A stretch of DNA of 64,000 nucleotides from Arachis hypogaea (GCF_003086295.3 NC_092039.1:69769649-69833648), one strand, 5' to 3'. Counted from the first letter of the stretch, positions 31,927-44,829 are shown. Notes: generated from the letters alone by a model not told the origin. A program made the numbers and translations.

Positions 31927-33814
31927 ATCATTGATGACAAGTCATCATATACCCATTTTTCAAGCTAATTTCACTTGTTTTATTAGTCTTTATGCACTTT
32001 CTTGCATCCTAAATAAGTGATTTGGAATGAAAATGCATAACTTCTTTAAATTAAACAACCACCATGAAATTAATATTAATTCATAAGGTTTAAGCTGAAT
32101 TTAATTGATTTTTAATTGATTTATAAGCCTTGTGAATTTAGTGATACTTTGAGTGGTTATTTTGGTTGATTGTAGGTGAAGAAAAGAAGAAAAGAGAAAG
32201 CGTGGCCTAAGAAAGCGTGGCTCAAGGAGAAAAAGGCGTGGCGCATAAAGGAGAGAGCAAGCATTGCCCTCCACAAGGGCACACTGCCCGCTAGGAGGGC
32301 AACATAAGGAAACAAGGCTTGAAAGGCAAACTCTGCCCTGCCCACGACAAGGGCATAGCACAAAATTGTGCCTTGGATCAAAGAAGAAGAAAACCTTGCC
32401 CTGCCCTCCACAAGGGCAGTATCGGGCCTTCATGGAAAATAAATCAAAGGAAAAATCCTACCAATTCTAGCCACAAGAGTCGAACACGGAACAACGAGGA
32501 AGCAAGGAACTAGGCCTCATTATGGTGCCAAGAAAGCCAAAGAAAATGGGTAGCGTGTGCATCGGCCAAGTCTCGAACACAGGACTTCAATTTTGTTGTG
32601 GCACGGCCAGCGCACCATTCTGGCGCACCAAGGGACGGTTCGGCAGCACCAGCAACACGCACAGGCACCAAACTGGCGCACCAGAAATTTCTGCCCTACC
32701 CTCCGCGAGGGCAGGGCAGCATCCTGCGCACCAAGCTCGCACGCCACGCTCGCACCATGGCCGCACGCATCAATTTCTGCCCTGCCCTCCACAAGGGCAG
32801 GGCAGCCTCCTGGAAGCTATTGTTTTTGGGCTAAAATTGGATTAAAAATCCAATAAAATTCATTTCTTCACCAAATCAAAAGCCCATCCAAATCCTAAGA
32901 TCCAAGAATAGAAAGTGTATAAATAGGAGCTAGTTTGATGTAATTAGGGACTTTTTCCTTTACTTTTGAACTTGGATCTCTCTTTTGAGCTTTGAATCTT
33001 TATTTTTGGAACTTTTGAGATTTCAGAGAATAGGGGAGGAGAATTGATCTCTCTTCTTCCTCGTTCTTGCTTGGGCACTTTTAATTTTCTTGTTTTGAGT
33101 TTTGGGTGTGAAGAATTGAGGAAATTCTGTCTCAATCTCCATTCAAAATCTCTTTAATTCCTCTTCTGCATAATTAAGTTCAATTTAAGTTCCTTTACTG
33201 CTTCTTCTTCAATTTCTTGTTAATTGCTTTGTGGACTTGGATCTGGGAAGGCAATTGAGATCTACACTTTGCTTTCTAGTCTCTTGAGCCCTGAGATCCC
33301 ATTTTCCTTTTTCGTTCTTCTGTGAACCCTGCTGCAATTTAATTTCATTTCCTGTTTGAATTTTAGTTAGTTCCAAGTCATCTTCTGCTTTATTAATTGT
33401 TGCAATTTACTTTCCCTTGCTGAATTTCTGAATCCCCAATCCTCAACTCCCCTTTTCCATTCAAGCAATTTACATTTCTTGCATTTTAAGTTACTGCCAT
33501 TTACATTTCTTGCGCTTTAAGTTTCAGTTATTTAATTTCTTGTTCTTTAAGATTCAGCAAATTTACTTTCCTGTTCTTTAATTTACTGCAATTCTCCCCT
33601 CTCCCTTTACATTCCAAGAAATTTAGCTTCTGTTAAAGATAAACCACTCAACCAATACTTGATTCGCTTGACTAAATCAACCACTAAACTAAAATTGCTC
33701 AATCCTTCAATCCCTGTGGGATCGACCTCACTCATGTGAGTTATTATTACTTGATGCGACCCGGTACACTTGCCGGTGAGTTTTGTGTCGGATCGTTTTC
33801 CACACATCAATCAT
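31927..33814 (+). mobile_element. Solo LTR with CTGCCC inverted repeats, TSD ATCAT
   Basis: The LTR is 31932-33809 (1878 bp), TGATGACAAG to CACACATCA, with ATCAT on both sides. A TATA box TATAAATA is at 32918-32925. Upstream of it are GC-rich inverted repeats such as CTGCCCTGCCCT / AGGGCAGGGCAG at 32777-32805 and 32691-32719. It interrupts the gag of C. Confidence 0.95.
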
Positions 33815-34795
33815 TGTTGGGATTCCTAGGACCACTCCCCATGTAATTCACCTGTTCAAAAGAGGGTTGAGCATAATCATAATTATCATTTTGCATAAAG
33901 TTACCTGCCCTGTCATAGGAGACTTCCTGTGGTGGATTTTGGGTGTTTATAGCTGAGACTTGCATGCCACCCATCTGTTGAGTAAGTAAATTTATTTGCT
34001 GAGACATCAGCTTATTCTGAGCAAAAAGAGCATTAATAGCATCTACTTCCAACACGCCTCTCTTCTGAAGGGTTTCAGAGTTCACAGGATTCCTGTTAGA
34101 GGAGTATAAATATTGGTTGCTTGCAACCAATTCAATCAGCTCAATAGTCTCCTCCAGTGTCTTCTTCTTGTGCAATGACCTCCTGCAGAATTTTCTAAGC
34201 AAATTTTGGACATTTCACCCAATCCTTCATAAAATATGTCTATTTGTGTCCATTTGGAGAACATGTCTGGAGGGCATTGCCTAGTCAGTAGCTTGTATGT
34301 CTCCCAAGCTTCATGCAGAGTTTCACCATCCTTCTGTCTGAAGGTCTGAACCTCCATCCTAAGCTTAGTAAACTTTTTTTGTGGGAAAAATTTTGTGAGA
34401 ACCTTAGTAACCACCTTGTTCCAAGTATCCAAACTGTCCTTTGGTTGAGAATCTAGCCATAGTTTTGCTCCATCCCTCAGAGCAAACGGGAAGAGCATGA
34501 GTTTGTACACCTCTGGGTTTACTCCATTTGTTTTCACGGTGTCACAAATTTGCAGAAAACTAAAAATAAACTGATTTGGGTCTTCGTGGGGAAGACCATG
34601 ATACTGACAGTTTTGTTGCACCACGGTGACCAGTTGAGGCTTCAACTCAAAGTTGTTCGCAGCAATAGGGGGCACCACAATGCTTTTTCCATAAAGATCC
34701 GCAGTACGGGTAGAATAAGAGCCAAGCACTCTCCTTTGTTGATCATCCCCATTCGGATTTGCCATATTGACATTAGCATTATTATTGGGATCCAT
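33815..34795 (-). pseudogene. Element C gag, N-terminal segment (1 of 3)
   Basis: Starts ATG 34795 (MDPNNNANVNMANPNGDDQQ). It contains the retrotransposon gag core: YHGLPHEDPNQFIFSFLQIC, LFPFALRDGAKLWL, WNKVVTKVLTKFFP, YEGLGEMSK. A one-base deletion near 34178 shifts the frame, after which SLHKKKTLEETIELIELV and a Gln/Asn-rich region continue. No CCHC knuckle is seen. The protein would form virus-like particles, but this copy is broken. Confidence 0.85.
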
Positions 34796-35306
34796 AGTGG
34801 ATTCTGTAGCCTTGTAAAGTCTTGCTTGTTGTAAACGCCGCCTGAAAGTCCTTTTAGGTTCAGGATCAAAGTCTAAGAGATGTTCTTAGTCTCTATTCCT
34901 GCGCATAAACAACCAGAAAACAAGAAAGAATGGGAATCTCTATGTCAGAGTGCAGAGAATTCCCAGTGAGGTAACCTGTGTAAATAGATAAAAATATTGA
35001 ATAAAATAAATAGAAGGAAAATAATAAATAGGTAACACCAAACTTAATTTTAGAAATTAAGAAAAAATATTGGTGCTATTTATAAAAAAAATTTCGAAAA
35101 TATTTTATATATAAATAAAAGAAAAAAAGAAAACGAAAAAAAGGGGGAAGGGGTACTGGACGGAAAAAAATTGGTTAACAACGTAAAGAAAAATTTTACG
35201 TTAAATTTTTTTTTGAAAAATAATAAAATAATATTTAAATAAAAATTAAAACTAAAACGCCTAATCTAAGTAATCAAACAACTGGTAGTTGTTAATCACA
35301 GTCAAT

Positions 35307-35323
35307 CCCCGGCAACGGCGCCA
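35307..35323 (-). other. Primer binding site, tRNA-Asp (element C)
   Basis: CCCCGGCAACGGCGCCA, a perfect 17 base match to the tRNA-Asp 3' end, six bases from the LTR. Confidence 0.95.
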
Positions 35324-35329
35324 AAAACT

Positions 35330-36730
35330 TGGTGCGGTATTTAACAACCCACACTACTAACCGGCAAGTGCACCGGGTCGTACCAAGTAATACCTTACGT
35401 GAGTAAGGGTCGATCCCACGAGCATTGATGGATCAAGCAACAATGATTGATTGATTGGTTTAGTTAGGCAAGCAGAAATTGGTTTTGAGATGTTTAAAAG
35501 GTTTAAGTTCAAATTCAAAATATCAAAAGTATAGACAATTAAATAAATTTGGGAATAAAATATAGATAAACAGTTAAGGCTTCAGAGTTATCTATTTTTC
35601 CGGATTAACTTCTCTTACTAACTATTTTAATTATGTAGGATTTAATTTATGGCAAACTATATGTGACTAGACCCTAATTCCTTAGACCTTCCTAGTCTCC
35701 TCTAAAATTCATTAACTGCCAATTCCTTGGTCAATTAATTCCAATTAAAGGGTACATGATCAAATTCCAGTTTGCATTCCACAAAAACTCTAATTACCCA
35801 AAGAATAAAAGGATTATATGTCACGTATCCCGTTAAATCCAGATAATTAGAATTTAGGAGAATATGTTTTCAAGCTGTTGTTCAAGTATAGAGCTTTTCC
35901 AAGTTATACAAGAACTCAAATAGAAAGAGGGCCATACTTCCGTTCCACCCAAATTCATAAGATAAAGAACGAAAACAATTCTTAAATATAAATCCAAAAC
36001 ATAAATTAAAATAGAAAAAGTAATAAAATCAATCCATACAAATAGATAGAGCTCCTAACCTTAACAGTGGAGGTTTAGTTGCTCATGGAATGTAGAATGT
36101 AAATTTGTATAGAATTCCCTAATGGAATCCCTCTAATCTAATCTAATGTAATGTCATCTCCTTTTTATAACTAATCCTAATTAATTTAAAATCTAATTAT
36201 CTAAAAATAAAAATAAAAATAATATCTTTTCCTAAAAGATAAGATTTGAATTTAAATTTGAATTAATTAACAGATTTTCGGTTGATCGATGGGGACCACT
36301 TGCTTTGTCCATTCTGCAGCTTCTAATCTGTGTTTTCTGGGCTGGAAAGTAGGTCAAAACAGCCCAGAAATCACCCCAGCGTTTCCTGTATTATTGCAAA
36401 TCACGTATGTGACGCGAGCGCGTGGACATTTGTGCAGATTCCAGTCCACGCGTTCGCGTCAAGCACGCGATCGCGTCATTGCGATTTCTCCATTCCACGC
36501 GGTCACGTGAGCCATGCGTCCGCGTCGGTCTTCGCTGGTCATCTCTTTGGTTTCTTCTTTTTCTCTGCAGAAACTTCATCAAATCCCTCCGAATGCTACA
36601 TAAAATAAATAAAATTGCACAAAACTCAAAATAGCATCCATAGTGGCTAAAATATAATTAATTCTTAATTAAACTCAACAATTTAGATGCAAATTCACTA
36701 GGAAAAGATAGACAAGATGCTCACACATCA
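35330..36730 (-). repeat. 5' LTR of element C
   Basis: 1401 bp, TGGTGCGGTA to GCTCACACATCA. It has ACGCG palindromes at 36410-36530. Confidence 0.9.
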
Positions 36731-38617
36731 TCAAGTAATCCTTGAGATAGAACACTAAGAGTTAAGATCAATTGCATTTAACAGAGTATGCCAAAGGCTT
36801 TGAGTACCACTTAAAAAGAGTTCCCCAGTTAAGTGCTTGTGGTGTTTTTTGTATCAAGTGAAGCTTGAGACAAAACCTTTGAAGTCACGGCTAGGCTCAG
36901 GGTGCAAAGCACCAAAGAGAAAAGAATCAAAGGAAATTTGCTGTGTTCAACGATTAAATTGAAGTACAAAAGATTAGAAAATTCATAATATTATCCAGAT
37001 TCTAATTTCGAATGACAGTAATATCCTTCTAATTCAAAGGAGAGTGAGATGCCAAAACTATTAAAGATTGTAGTTGAACCTCACTATGAGAAGAGACATG
37101 AGCTTAATTGAACTTTCATTCTCATGCAAATTCACATCCTAAGCCTATATTAGTTTTGGTTGCTTAAGGACAAGAATAATTCAAGTTTGGTGTTGTGATG
37201 CGTGAGCATCTTTCCTATATTTTCCTAGTGAATTTGCATTTAATTTGTTGAGTTTAATCAAGAATTAATTATCATTTAGCCACTATGGATGCTGCTTGGA
37301 GTCTTGTGCAATTCTATTTATTTTAGGTTGCATTCGGCTGGATTTGATGGAGTTTCTGCAGAAGAAGAGATGAAGGCAAATGATGTTGTCAACCCTGACT
37401 TCTCTGCACTCAAACCTAAATAACTCGAGCTACAGAAATCCAATGGACGTGATTTCAGTGCCATTGGAAAGCTAACTTACGGAGCTTTCCAATGATATAT
37501 AATAGTCCACACTTCTCCCCCACCAATTTGGCCAAGGCTGAAGGAGATGACCAGCGAGGAGCGATGCATGCGCGTACCTAACGTGTACACGTGACGCACG
37601 AAGAAGACCATCGATGCGTATGTGTGACTGACGCGTACGCATGACATGCGCCACATGCAGAAAAATGCTGATTGCTATAATTAATTCTAAATTAAATTTA
37701 AATTTTATTTTAAAATAGGAATAGACATTATTTTAATTTTAGAAATTAGATTTTAAATTAATTAGGATTAGATATAAAAGAGAAAAGAAACTTCCCTTCT
37801 AGGGGATTCCATTTCATTTTTTTAATTCCAAGTTACAGTTTAAGAGAATCCTAGTTTCCACTCTGAACCATGAGCAACTAAACCTCCACTGTTAAGGTTA
37901 GGAGCTTTAGCTATTTGTATGGATTGATTCTATTGTTTTTCTATTTTAATTCATGTACTGATTTATAATTTAAGAATTATTTTTGTTCTTTATTCTATGA
38001 AATTGGGTGGAACGGAAGTATGACCCTCTTTCTAATTAAGTTCTTGTATAACTTGGAAAAGCTCTTTACTTGAACAACAGCTTGAAAACATATTCTCCTA
38101 AATTCTAATTATCTGGACTTAACAGGATACGTGACATATAATCCTTTTATATTTGGATAATTATGATTTTTGTGGTATAATAACTAGAATTAAACTTCAC
38201 CCCCTAATTAGAATTAATTGACCAAGGAATTGGCGATTGATGAGAATTAGAGGAGACTAGAAAGGTCTAAGGAATTAGGGTCTAGTCTCATATAGTTTGC
38301 CAAGAATTAAATCTTGCATGATTAAAATAAATTAATAAGAAAAATCAATCCGGAAAATAGATAACTCTGAAGCCTTAACTGCCTTCTCCATATTGTTTTT
38401 CCTAACTTATTTATTGCTTTATTAATTTTCTAAAATTACTGTTTAATGCAATTGACCTCTCAAACACCATTTTCTGCTTGTCTAACTAAGTAAATTAATC
38501 AACCATTGTTGCTTAGTCCATCAATCCTCGTGGGATCGACCCTCACTCACCTGAGGTATTACTTAGTACGACCCGGTGCACTTGCCGGTTAGTTTGTGGG
38601 TTATAAATTTTGCACCA
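36731..38617 (+). mobile_element. 3' end of an inverted C-type element with its LTR
   Basis: 36731-37195 is the reverse complement of the region just inside the C 3' LTR, ending in a decayed hairpin (CTTAAGGACAAG at about 37163-37174) and CAAGTTTGGTGT. The LTR follows at 37196-38617 (TGATGCGTGAGC to TTTTGCACCA, 1422 bp). It appears to be the target into which element C inserted, with C's right boundary at TCAAG. Confidence 0.8.
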
Positions 38618-38930
38618 GTGTACGCACACGATGTTGTGCGTACGCACACGATGTTGTGCATACGCACACTTGGCTGTGTGCTTCTCCTTTGTTTTCTTCA
38701 TTTTTTCTCCCAATTGCATGCTTCTTTTCCACTCCTATCAAGCCATTCCTACCTATTACACCTGAAATCACTCATCCAAAAATATCAAGGCATCGAATGG
38801 AATGAAAGTGGAATGAAATTGATTAAAATAAGCACAAATAGCATGTTTTCACAATTGGACATAATTTAGAGAGAAAACAAAAATGCTATTTAGGTGAATA
38901 AATATTGGTTTATATGATGAAATCTGATCA
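38618..38930 (-). repeat. Truncated A/B-type LTR fragment
   Basis: Begins with two copies of GTACGCACACGATGTTGTGC and then aligns with the last part (in plus coordinates) of the A and B LTRs (CATCGAATGGAAT...). No partner or target duplication was found. Confidence 0.6.
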
Positions 38931-39702
38931 ATTCAATCCAAAATTTATCGTCAAATATGGATTCATCAATGTGGCTATCCAGAATCACCTCAACTATATG
39001 GCGCGTAGTTGTATTCGTATGGCGAGGGTGAGTATTGCTCTGGCTAAGGAGCTGAGGAAGACCCCTCTTTACGCTAGTCAGGCGTTCCTTAACTCTACTC
39101 GAGCTGAGGTAAGGAGAGTGAGTGGCTTGAAGTTAGAGATGGAGGAGGAAAATGCTAGGATGAAATCTGATCTGGAGACGGCTCGTGCCCGAGTGATAAA
39201 AGTCGAGGCCGCAATGTCAATAGCAGAGGAGATGAAGAAGAAGGTTGAAGAAAGTTATTCTCGAACGAATGGGGAGTTGATTGATATTTGGGAGGAGCTG
39301 AAGACTACATGGGATGATCATCTCGACTTCCAGGAGCATGTGGTCGGGGGAATGAACGAGATGTTCGAGAAATTGAAAGCTCAAGTTTGGGTTCTCGCTC
39401 CCGACTTAGATCTTTACTCATTTAGCAAGGATAACATTGTTGTGGATGGAAAGATCGTACCTGCTCCCGAGGTTGAAGAGGGACCTATGCCTAATCCAAA
39501 GGATCAGACTGGTCAGGCCTCCCTTGCTCCCGAGGCCCAAGTTGATGTCCAACCCAAAGTCGTTATTGTGGAAACCTCCTCTTCACCTTTTGATGCCATC
39601 CCGGTAATGTCGGTCTTCGTGTTCCCTCCAACTCCCCCTGTTAAGGGAAAAGATGTCGCAACGAGCAAGGATCTTAACCTGCTTCTTGGCAAAAAATATT
39701 AA
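38905..39702 (+). pseudogene. Coiled-coil C-terminal part of a gypsy-type transposon protein
   Basis: An open frame of 265 codons. The first about 25 residues are read out of the LTR fragment. The true protein begins around AIQNHLNYMARSCIRMARVS. Residues about 60-150 are a heptad-rich acidic coiled coil (EMEEENARMKSDLETARARV). The tail has LAPDLDLYSFSKDNIVVDGKIV and a Pro-rich end. This resembles, from memory, the C-terminus of plant 'putative gypsy type transposon' proteins (Transposase_28-like) that accompany Tat-type elements. The N-terminal domain is missing and the start codon is foreign, so it is called a fragment. Confidence 0.55.
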
Positions 39703-40298
39703 TTTCCTTTGGTTTTGTTTTGGATATCTAGAATGGCCCGACCTGTGGGTCCTCATCACACTTAATATTTTTAAATAGGTCGTAGCTTTCTTGAACACTT
39801 TTACCTTTTATTTTTAGTTGTTTCCACAACTTTTATAAAGTAATGTTCAACGTTATTCTCTTTTATATCTCAGAGAACCCTTCTATTTTTGAACTAAAGT
39901 TATTTATTTGCTTGACATTAGGTCTTAGCAACTTTATTAGTTTCCTTCCATAGTTCCGACTTTGAGTAGTCAGCCTTTATTAAGTTATTTTTACAGCTCA
40001 TTTTTATTAGATCTCATTGAGGTCGCTTTGTACAAGTTGTTTATATAACTTCTTATGTTAACTTGTACCTCGTCGCTTCATCTTGCCGACCATTTTTAGG
40101 TCCAGCAATTATTTTTGCGGTTTGTCAAGCTTAAACTAATGCGTTCTTAAAGGGAAACTTTTAAAAGAAAGTGATAGGAACTTTTATTAATAGTCCAAAA
40201 ATTCCTTTACATAGACCTATGTACTGGTGGCATGAGTACCCTTAGCCCTTGCGCTGGTGCCATGTTAAAAACCCTTAGAGTCAGGAAAAAAGAGTGCA
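39703..40298. other. Non-coding AT-rich stretch
   Basis: No gene, tRNA or terminal repeat is recognised between the coiled-coil ORF and the integrase end. It is probably 3' untranslated sequence of the Tat-like element. Confidence 0.4.
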
Positions 40299-40875
40299 CT
40301 AAGACACAAGGTTTGCTACATAGCTGTAGTACTTTCTTAGGTTACATGCGTGCCAAGACCTCGGGAGCTCCCACCCTTGGAGGTCAGACACTTTGTAGTA
40401 ACCTTTTCCTAAGACCTCAACTATTTTGTAAGGTCCCTTCCAATTAGCAGCCAACTTTCCTTCTCCTGATTTCTGTACTCTGATGTCCTTTCGGATCAGG
40501 ATAAGGTCGTTGGTGGCAAAGCTCCTCTTGATCACCTATTGATTGAATCATAGAGCCATCTTCTGCTTTAGGGCTTCCTCCTTAATCCGAGATCTTTCTC
40601 ATGCTTGAGGGAGAAGGTCGAGCTCTTCTTTCTGTGCCTAGACATTGGCTTTTCCATTGTAGAATATGACCATAGGTGATTCTTCATCTACCTCTATAGG
40701 GATCATTGCTTATATCCCCTAAGTAAGTCAAAAAGGTGACTCCCCCGTTGTGGAGTGCGGGGTCGTCTGATATACCCACAGGACTTGAGGAAGCTCGTCA
40801 GCCTAAGCCCTCTTTGCGTCTTGTAGTCGGCTTTTCAACTCGGCCAGTATGACTTTATTGGCACTTGTCCGTTGG

Positions 40876-42360
40876 TAATAAACCCCATTTTTAGGGTTTA
40901 TCTTGTGATGAATTTAGAGAATTTTATCAACTTTTGCTACATTTATTTAATGAAATAGCATGGTTATGTAAATTCTTCCTAATTTGTGCTTAAGAGTGAA
41001 AACATGCTTTATTTAGGCCTTTAATTAGCTAATTTTAATTCACTTTAATTCCATTCGATGCCTTTATATGTTTGTTGAGTTTGTTGAGTGATTTTAGATT
41101 CATAAGGCAAGGATTGGATGGAAGAAGTTATGAGAAAAGCATGCAACGTGGAGAATTCATGAAGAAATGAGGATTTGCTGAATTCATGGCGACGCGTACG
41201 TGTGAGGAGGAAATCTGCCAGGCGATGCGCATGGGTCACCCATGCGCACGCGTCACCCATGCGCACGCATGACATTGATCACGTGACCGCATTAAAGTGA
41301 ATACGCTGGGGGCGATTTCTAAGTCATCCAGACCCAAATCCAACTCATTTTTGAAGCTATTTGATGCAAAATTCAAGAGGAAACAAGGGGGAGCAATTAG
41401 AGTAGCTTAGAACCATGTTATAGGATAGTTTTCTAGACATCTTCTCTCTAGAATCAAGGTAGATTTAGGTCAAACTCTCTTAGATTTAGGCTTTAATTCT
41501 TGCTTCATCTAATTTCTTTTACCTTTTCTTGTTCCTTTGCCTTAATTTCTTTAGTTTATCTTGTTAATTTCTCTTTTGAGCTACTTTTTATGTTGATGAA
41601 CTTTTGTTAATTTCAATTTCCTTTAATGCAATTTGATGTTTTATGTTTGTTTGATGTTTATTTGAATTATTGTGGTTATTTTCTTGCATTAGGTAGTTGT
41701 AGATTTTATTATTATTGCAATTTATGATGCTTTTCTTTTATGCACACCAAGTGTTTGATAAAATGCTTGGCTTAAGTTTAGAGTAGATTTTGAGCATTAT
41801 TGGCTTAGAAAGAGAAATTAGGTAATCTTGAGTCATTACTATCCAATTTAGATTGGTGATCTAGAGTGATTAGTTAATCTTGTTTCTATTAACATTACGT
41901 ATAGATTGGGATTAACTAGGCTTATTTGACTTTCTCCTAATGTTAGAGATAACGAAATAGGATTAGCTCTTGTTAATTATTGTGTCATGATTAATGACTA
42001 GGATAGAAAACCTAGATTCTCAATACTTGCCATGAATGCCTCTTTGTTATTATTATCTTTAGTTGTATGATTTACTTTTATTGTCATTTAAATTTCTTTA
42101 CTTTATTATCATTTAGGTTATTATCATCTTATCTGCAAACCACCCATGAATTTCATAACCAATAACACGCATACCTCATTGCAATTCCTTTCAGAGATGA
42201 CCCGAGATCTAATACTCTCAGTTATTATTATTGGTTTGCACTTCTGACAAACACAATTAAACTTTGATTGAAGGTTGTCTGTCGATTTGGAACTATACTA
42301 GCAACGAAGTGATTTCTTTTATTGAGAAGAAATTCTAAACCGACATAAACCCTTACATCA
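40876..42360 (+). mobile_element. Solo LTR in integrase, imperfect TSD
   Basis: 1485 bp, TAATAAACCCC (TG mutated to TA) to CTTACATCA. Flanks GTTGG and GTTTG agree at four of five bases. The terminal hairpin ATAAACCC / GGGTTTAT is at 40878-40901. ACGCG-like palindromes are at 41190-41280. Confidence 0.8.
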
Positions 42361-42537
42361 GTTTGCCTGTGAGTGTTCTACCGATATAAACTAGTGTTTC
42401 ATTTTAAGGTCGGCCACCAAGTTTCTGAAGGTCGAGTCTGTAAATTGAGTCCCATTATCTGTGATGATGGAGTGGGAGACTGGAAACCTTGTGACAATAT
42501 TCTTATACAAGAATTTCCGACTTCTCTAGGCGGTGAT

Positions 42538-44225
42538 TGATGAGCGGATAATTTATACGCTTTTTGGCTTTGTTTTTAGGTAGTTTTTAGTGTGTTTTAG
42601 TTACTTTTTAGTATATTTTTATTAGTTTTTATGCAAAAATCACATTTCTGGACTTTACTATGAGTTTGTGTATTTTTCTGTTATTTCAGGTATTTTTTTG
42701 CTGAAATTGAGGGACCTGAGCAAAAATCTGATTCAGAGGCTGAGAAAGGACTGCAGATGTTGTTGGATTCTGACCTCCCTGCACTCGAAGTGGATTTTCT
42801 GGAGCTACAGAAGCCCAATTCGCGTGTTCTTAATTGCGATGGAAAGTAGACATCTTGGGCTTTCCAGTAATATATAATAGTCAATACTTTGCCTGAGATC
42901 TAATGGCCCAAACTGGTGCCCAAACGCCCACCAAAGACCCTACCAGAACTAGAGTTAAATGCCCAAACTAGCATCCAAGCTGGCGTTTAACTCCAAGGAT
43001 GGCCTATGCACGTGAAAGCTTCAATGCTCAACCTAAACACACACCAAGTGGATCCCGAAAGTGGATTTCTGCACTATCTGCACTTAGTTACTCATTTTTC
43101 TGTAAACCCTAGTAACTAGTTTAGTATATATAGCACTTTTTACTATTGTATTAGAGGTCTTTGAACCCTTTTATCGTTTATCATGCCATTATGAATGGCC
43201 AGCCTAGACCATTTGTTCTTATGTATTTTCCAACTGTGGAGTTTCTACACCTCATAGATTAAGGTGAGGAGCTCTGCTGTTCCTCATGAATTAATGCAAT
43301 TACTATTGTTTTTCTTTCAATTCATGCCTACTTCTTCTCCAAGATATACTCTCGTACTTAATTCAGTTAAGTCAGAATGAAGGGGGTGACCCGTGACAAT
43401 CACCCACTATCTTCGTTACTCGCTTAACCAAGATCCGCGTGTCTGACAACCACAAAGCGGTCTACATGATGCTCAACATAGTCATTGGACGACAGCCGAA
43501 GTATATTCCCTTGGGTCTCTTATCCACGGATTTGCATCGCCTCTCCTGACAACAGAGCATCCAAATTCGTGATTAGAACCTTCCTGGTATAGGCTAGAAC
43601 CAATAGACAGCATTCCTGAGATCCGGAAAGTCTAAACCTTGTCTGTGGTATTCCGAGTAGGATCTGGAAAGGGATGACTGTGACGAGCTTCAAACTCACG
43701 ACTGTTGAGCGCAGTGATAGTGCACAAAAGGATCAAGGGATCCTATTCTGGCACAAGTGAGAACCGACAGATGATTAGCCATGCGGTAGTTGTGATTGGA
43801 ATTTTTCATCCGAGACGAGAAATCCGCAATTGATTAGCCGTACAGAAACCGTAGCCGGACCATTTTCACTAAGAGGATCATACAGCTTGCCATGGAAGGG
43901 AAGTCGCATGATTAGATGAAGACAATAGGAAAGCAGTGGTTCAGAAGCAACGAAGCATCTCCAAATGCTTATCTGAAATTCCCACCAATGAATTACATAA
44001 GTATCTCTATGTTAATTTCTGTTTTGTTTATCTTTTAATCATCAATATCTCATAAACATTTGAATCCGCCTGACTGAGATTTACAAGATGACCATAGCTT
44101 GCTTCAAGCCGGCAATCTTCGTGGGATCGACCCTTACTCACATAAGGTATTACTTGGACGACCCAGTGCACTTGCTGGTTAGTTGTGCGGAGTTGTGAAA
44201 AGTGTGATCACAATTTCATGCACCA
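42538..44225 (+). mobile_element. Solo LTR in integrase, TSD GTGAT
   Basis: 1688 bp, TGATGAGCGG to TTCATGCACCA, flanked by GTGAT (42533-42537 and 44226-44230). Same family as 26035-27672, opposite orientation. Confidence 0.95.
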
Positions 44226-44829
44226 GTGATAATTGTTAAGGGCTCTGCCTCGATCCATTTAGTGAAGTATTTAATCCCTACTATGAGATATTTGACTTGT
44301 CCTGGTGCTTGTCGGAATGGTCTGAGCAGGTCGAGACCCCATTTTGAAAATGCCCATAGTGAGGTAACGCAGATAAGCTCCTTAGGTGGCGCTACGTGGA
44401 AGTTGGCATGTTTCTAACAAGGTGGGCACTTCTTAAAAAATTTGGCTACTTCCCTTTGTAAGGCTGGCCAGAAGAAGCCAGCTCAAATCACCTTTTTGGC
44501 CAGTGACTGACCTTCTAAGTGATTTTTACATATGCCATTGTGTACGTCCTCTAAGACTTCCTTTGTATTAGAGGTCGAGACACATTTCAAGAGGAGTGTT
44601 GAAATCCATCTTTTGTATAGAATATTGTAAATTTTGTGCTTCTTTAATAAGCCTTCTGGCTTCTTTTTTATCCTCGGGAAGGACATCAAATCTGAGGTAG
44701 TTGACTATAGGAGTCATCCATCCTAAATTTTGGTTGGATATGGTTAATACCTCTTAATTGCTCTCCTCTGTTGATATTGATGGTGTCTACAGAGTCTCCT
44801 AGATGAAACTTCTATTGTTGCCCCCTGAC

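Larger units (their letters stand above)
18302..36730 (-). mobile_element. Element C: gag-protease-only Athila-like retrotransposon with nested insertions
   Basis: Minus-strand order: 5' LTR (36730-35330), tRNA-Asp PBS (35323-35307), gag (34795 down), protease (to 21587), ACGCG array, two hairpin plus polypurine cassettes, 3' LTR (19666-18302). Removing element B, one solo LTR and their duplications leaves about 7.9 kb. There is no RT or integrase, so it is non-autonomous. Flanks do not match (GAGTA on the left, TCAAG on the right). The right flank is the 3' end of an inverted relative and the left flank is unrelated, so the left end has been rearranged. Confidence 0.8.
40299..44715 (-). pseudogene. 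Integrase of Tat-like Ty3/gypsy element, split by two solo LTRs
   Basis: Minus-strand pieces in order. About 44715-44226 has the zinc-binding region (VHNGICKNH ... KKCPPC) and the first catalytic block (WGLDLLRPF, KYFTKWIEAEP). 42532-42361 has the second block SIITDNGTQFTD. 40870-40299 has the region ending ANWKGPYKIVEVLGKGYYKV and LRKYY, the C-terminal chromatin or GPY/F-type part. Several stops occur (after KKVI, CPPC and others). Integrase would insert the cDNA, but this copy is dead. Confidence 0.8.

Noticed and set aside
32264..32856. Overlapping ORFs in the solo LTR at 31932-33809
   Set aside because: Several frames and both strands are open over the GC-rich inverted repeats. No protein domain.
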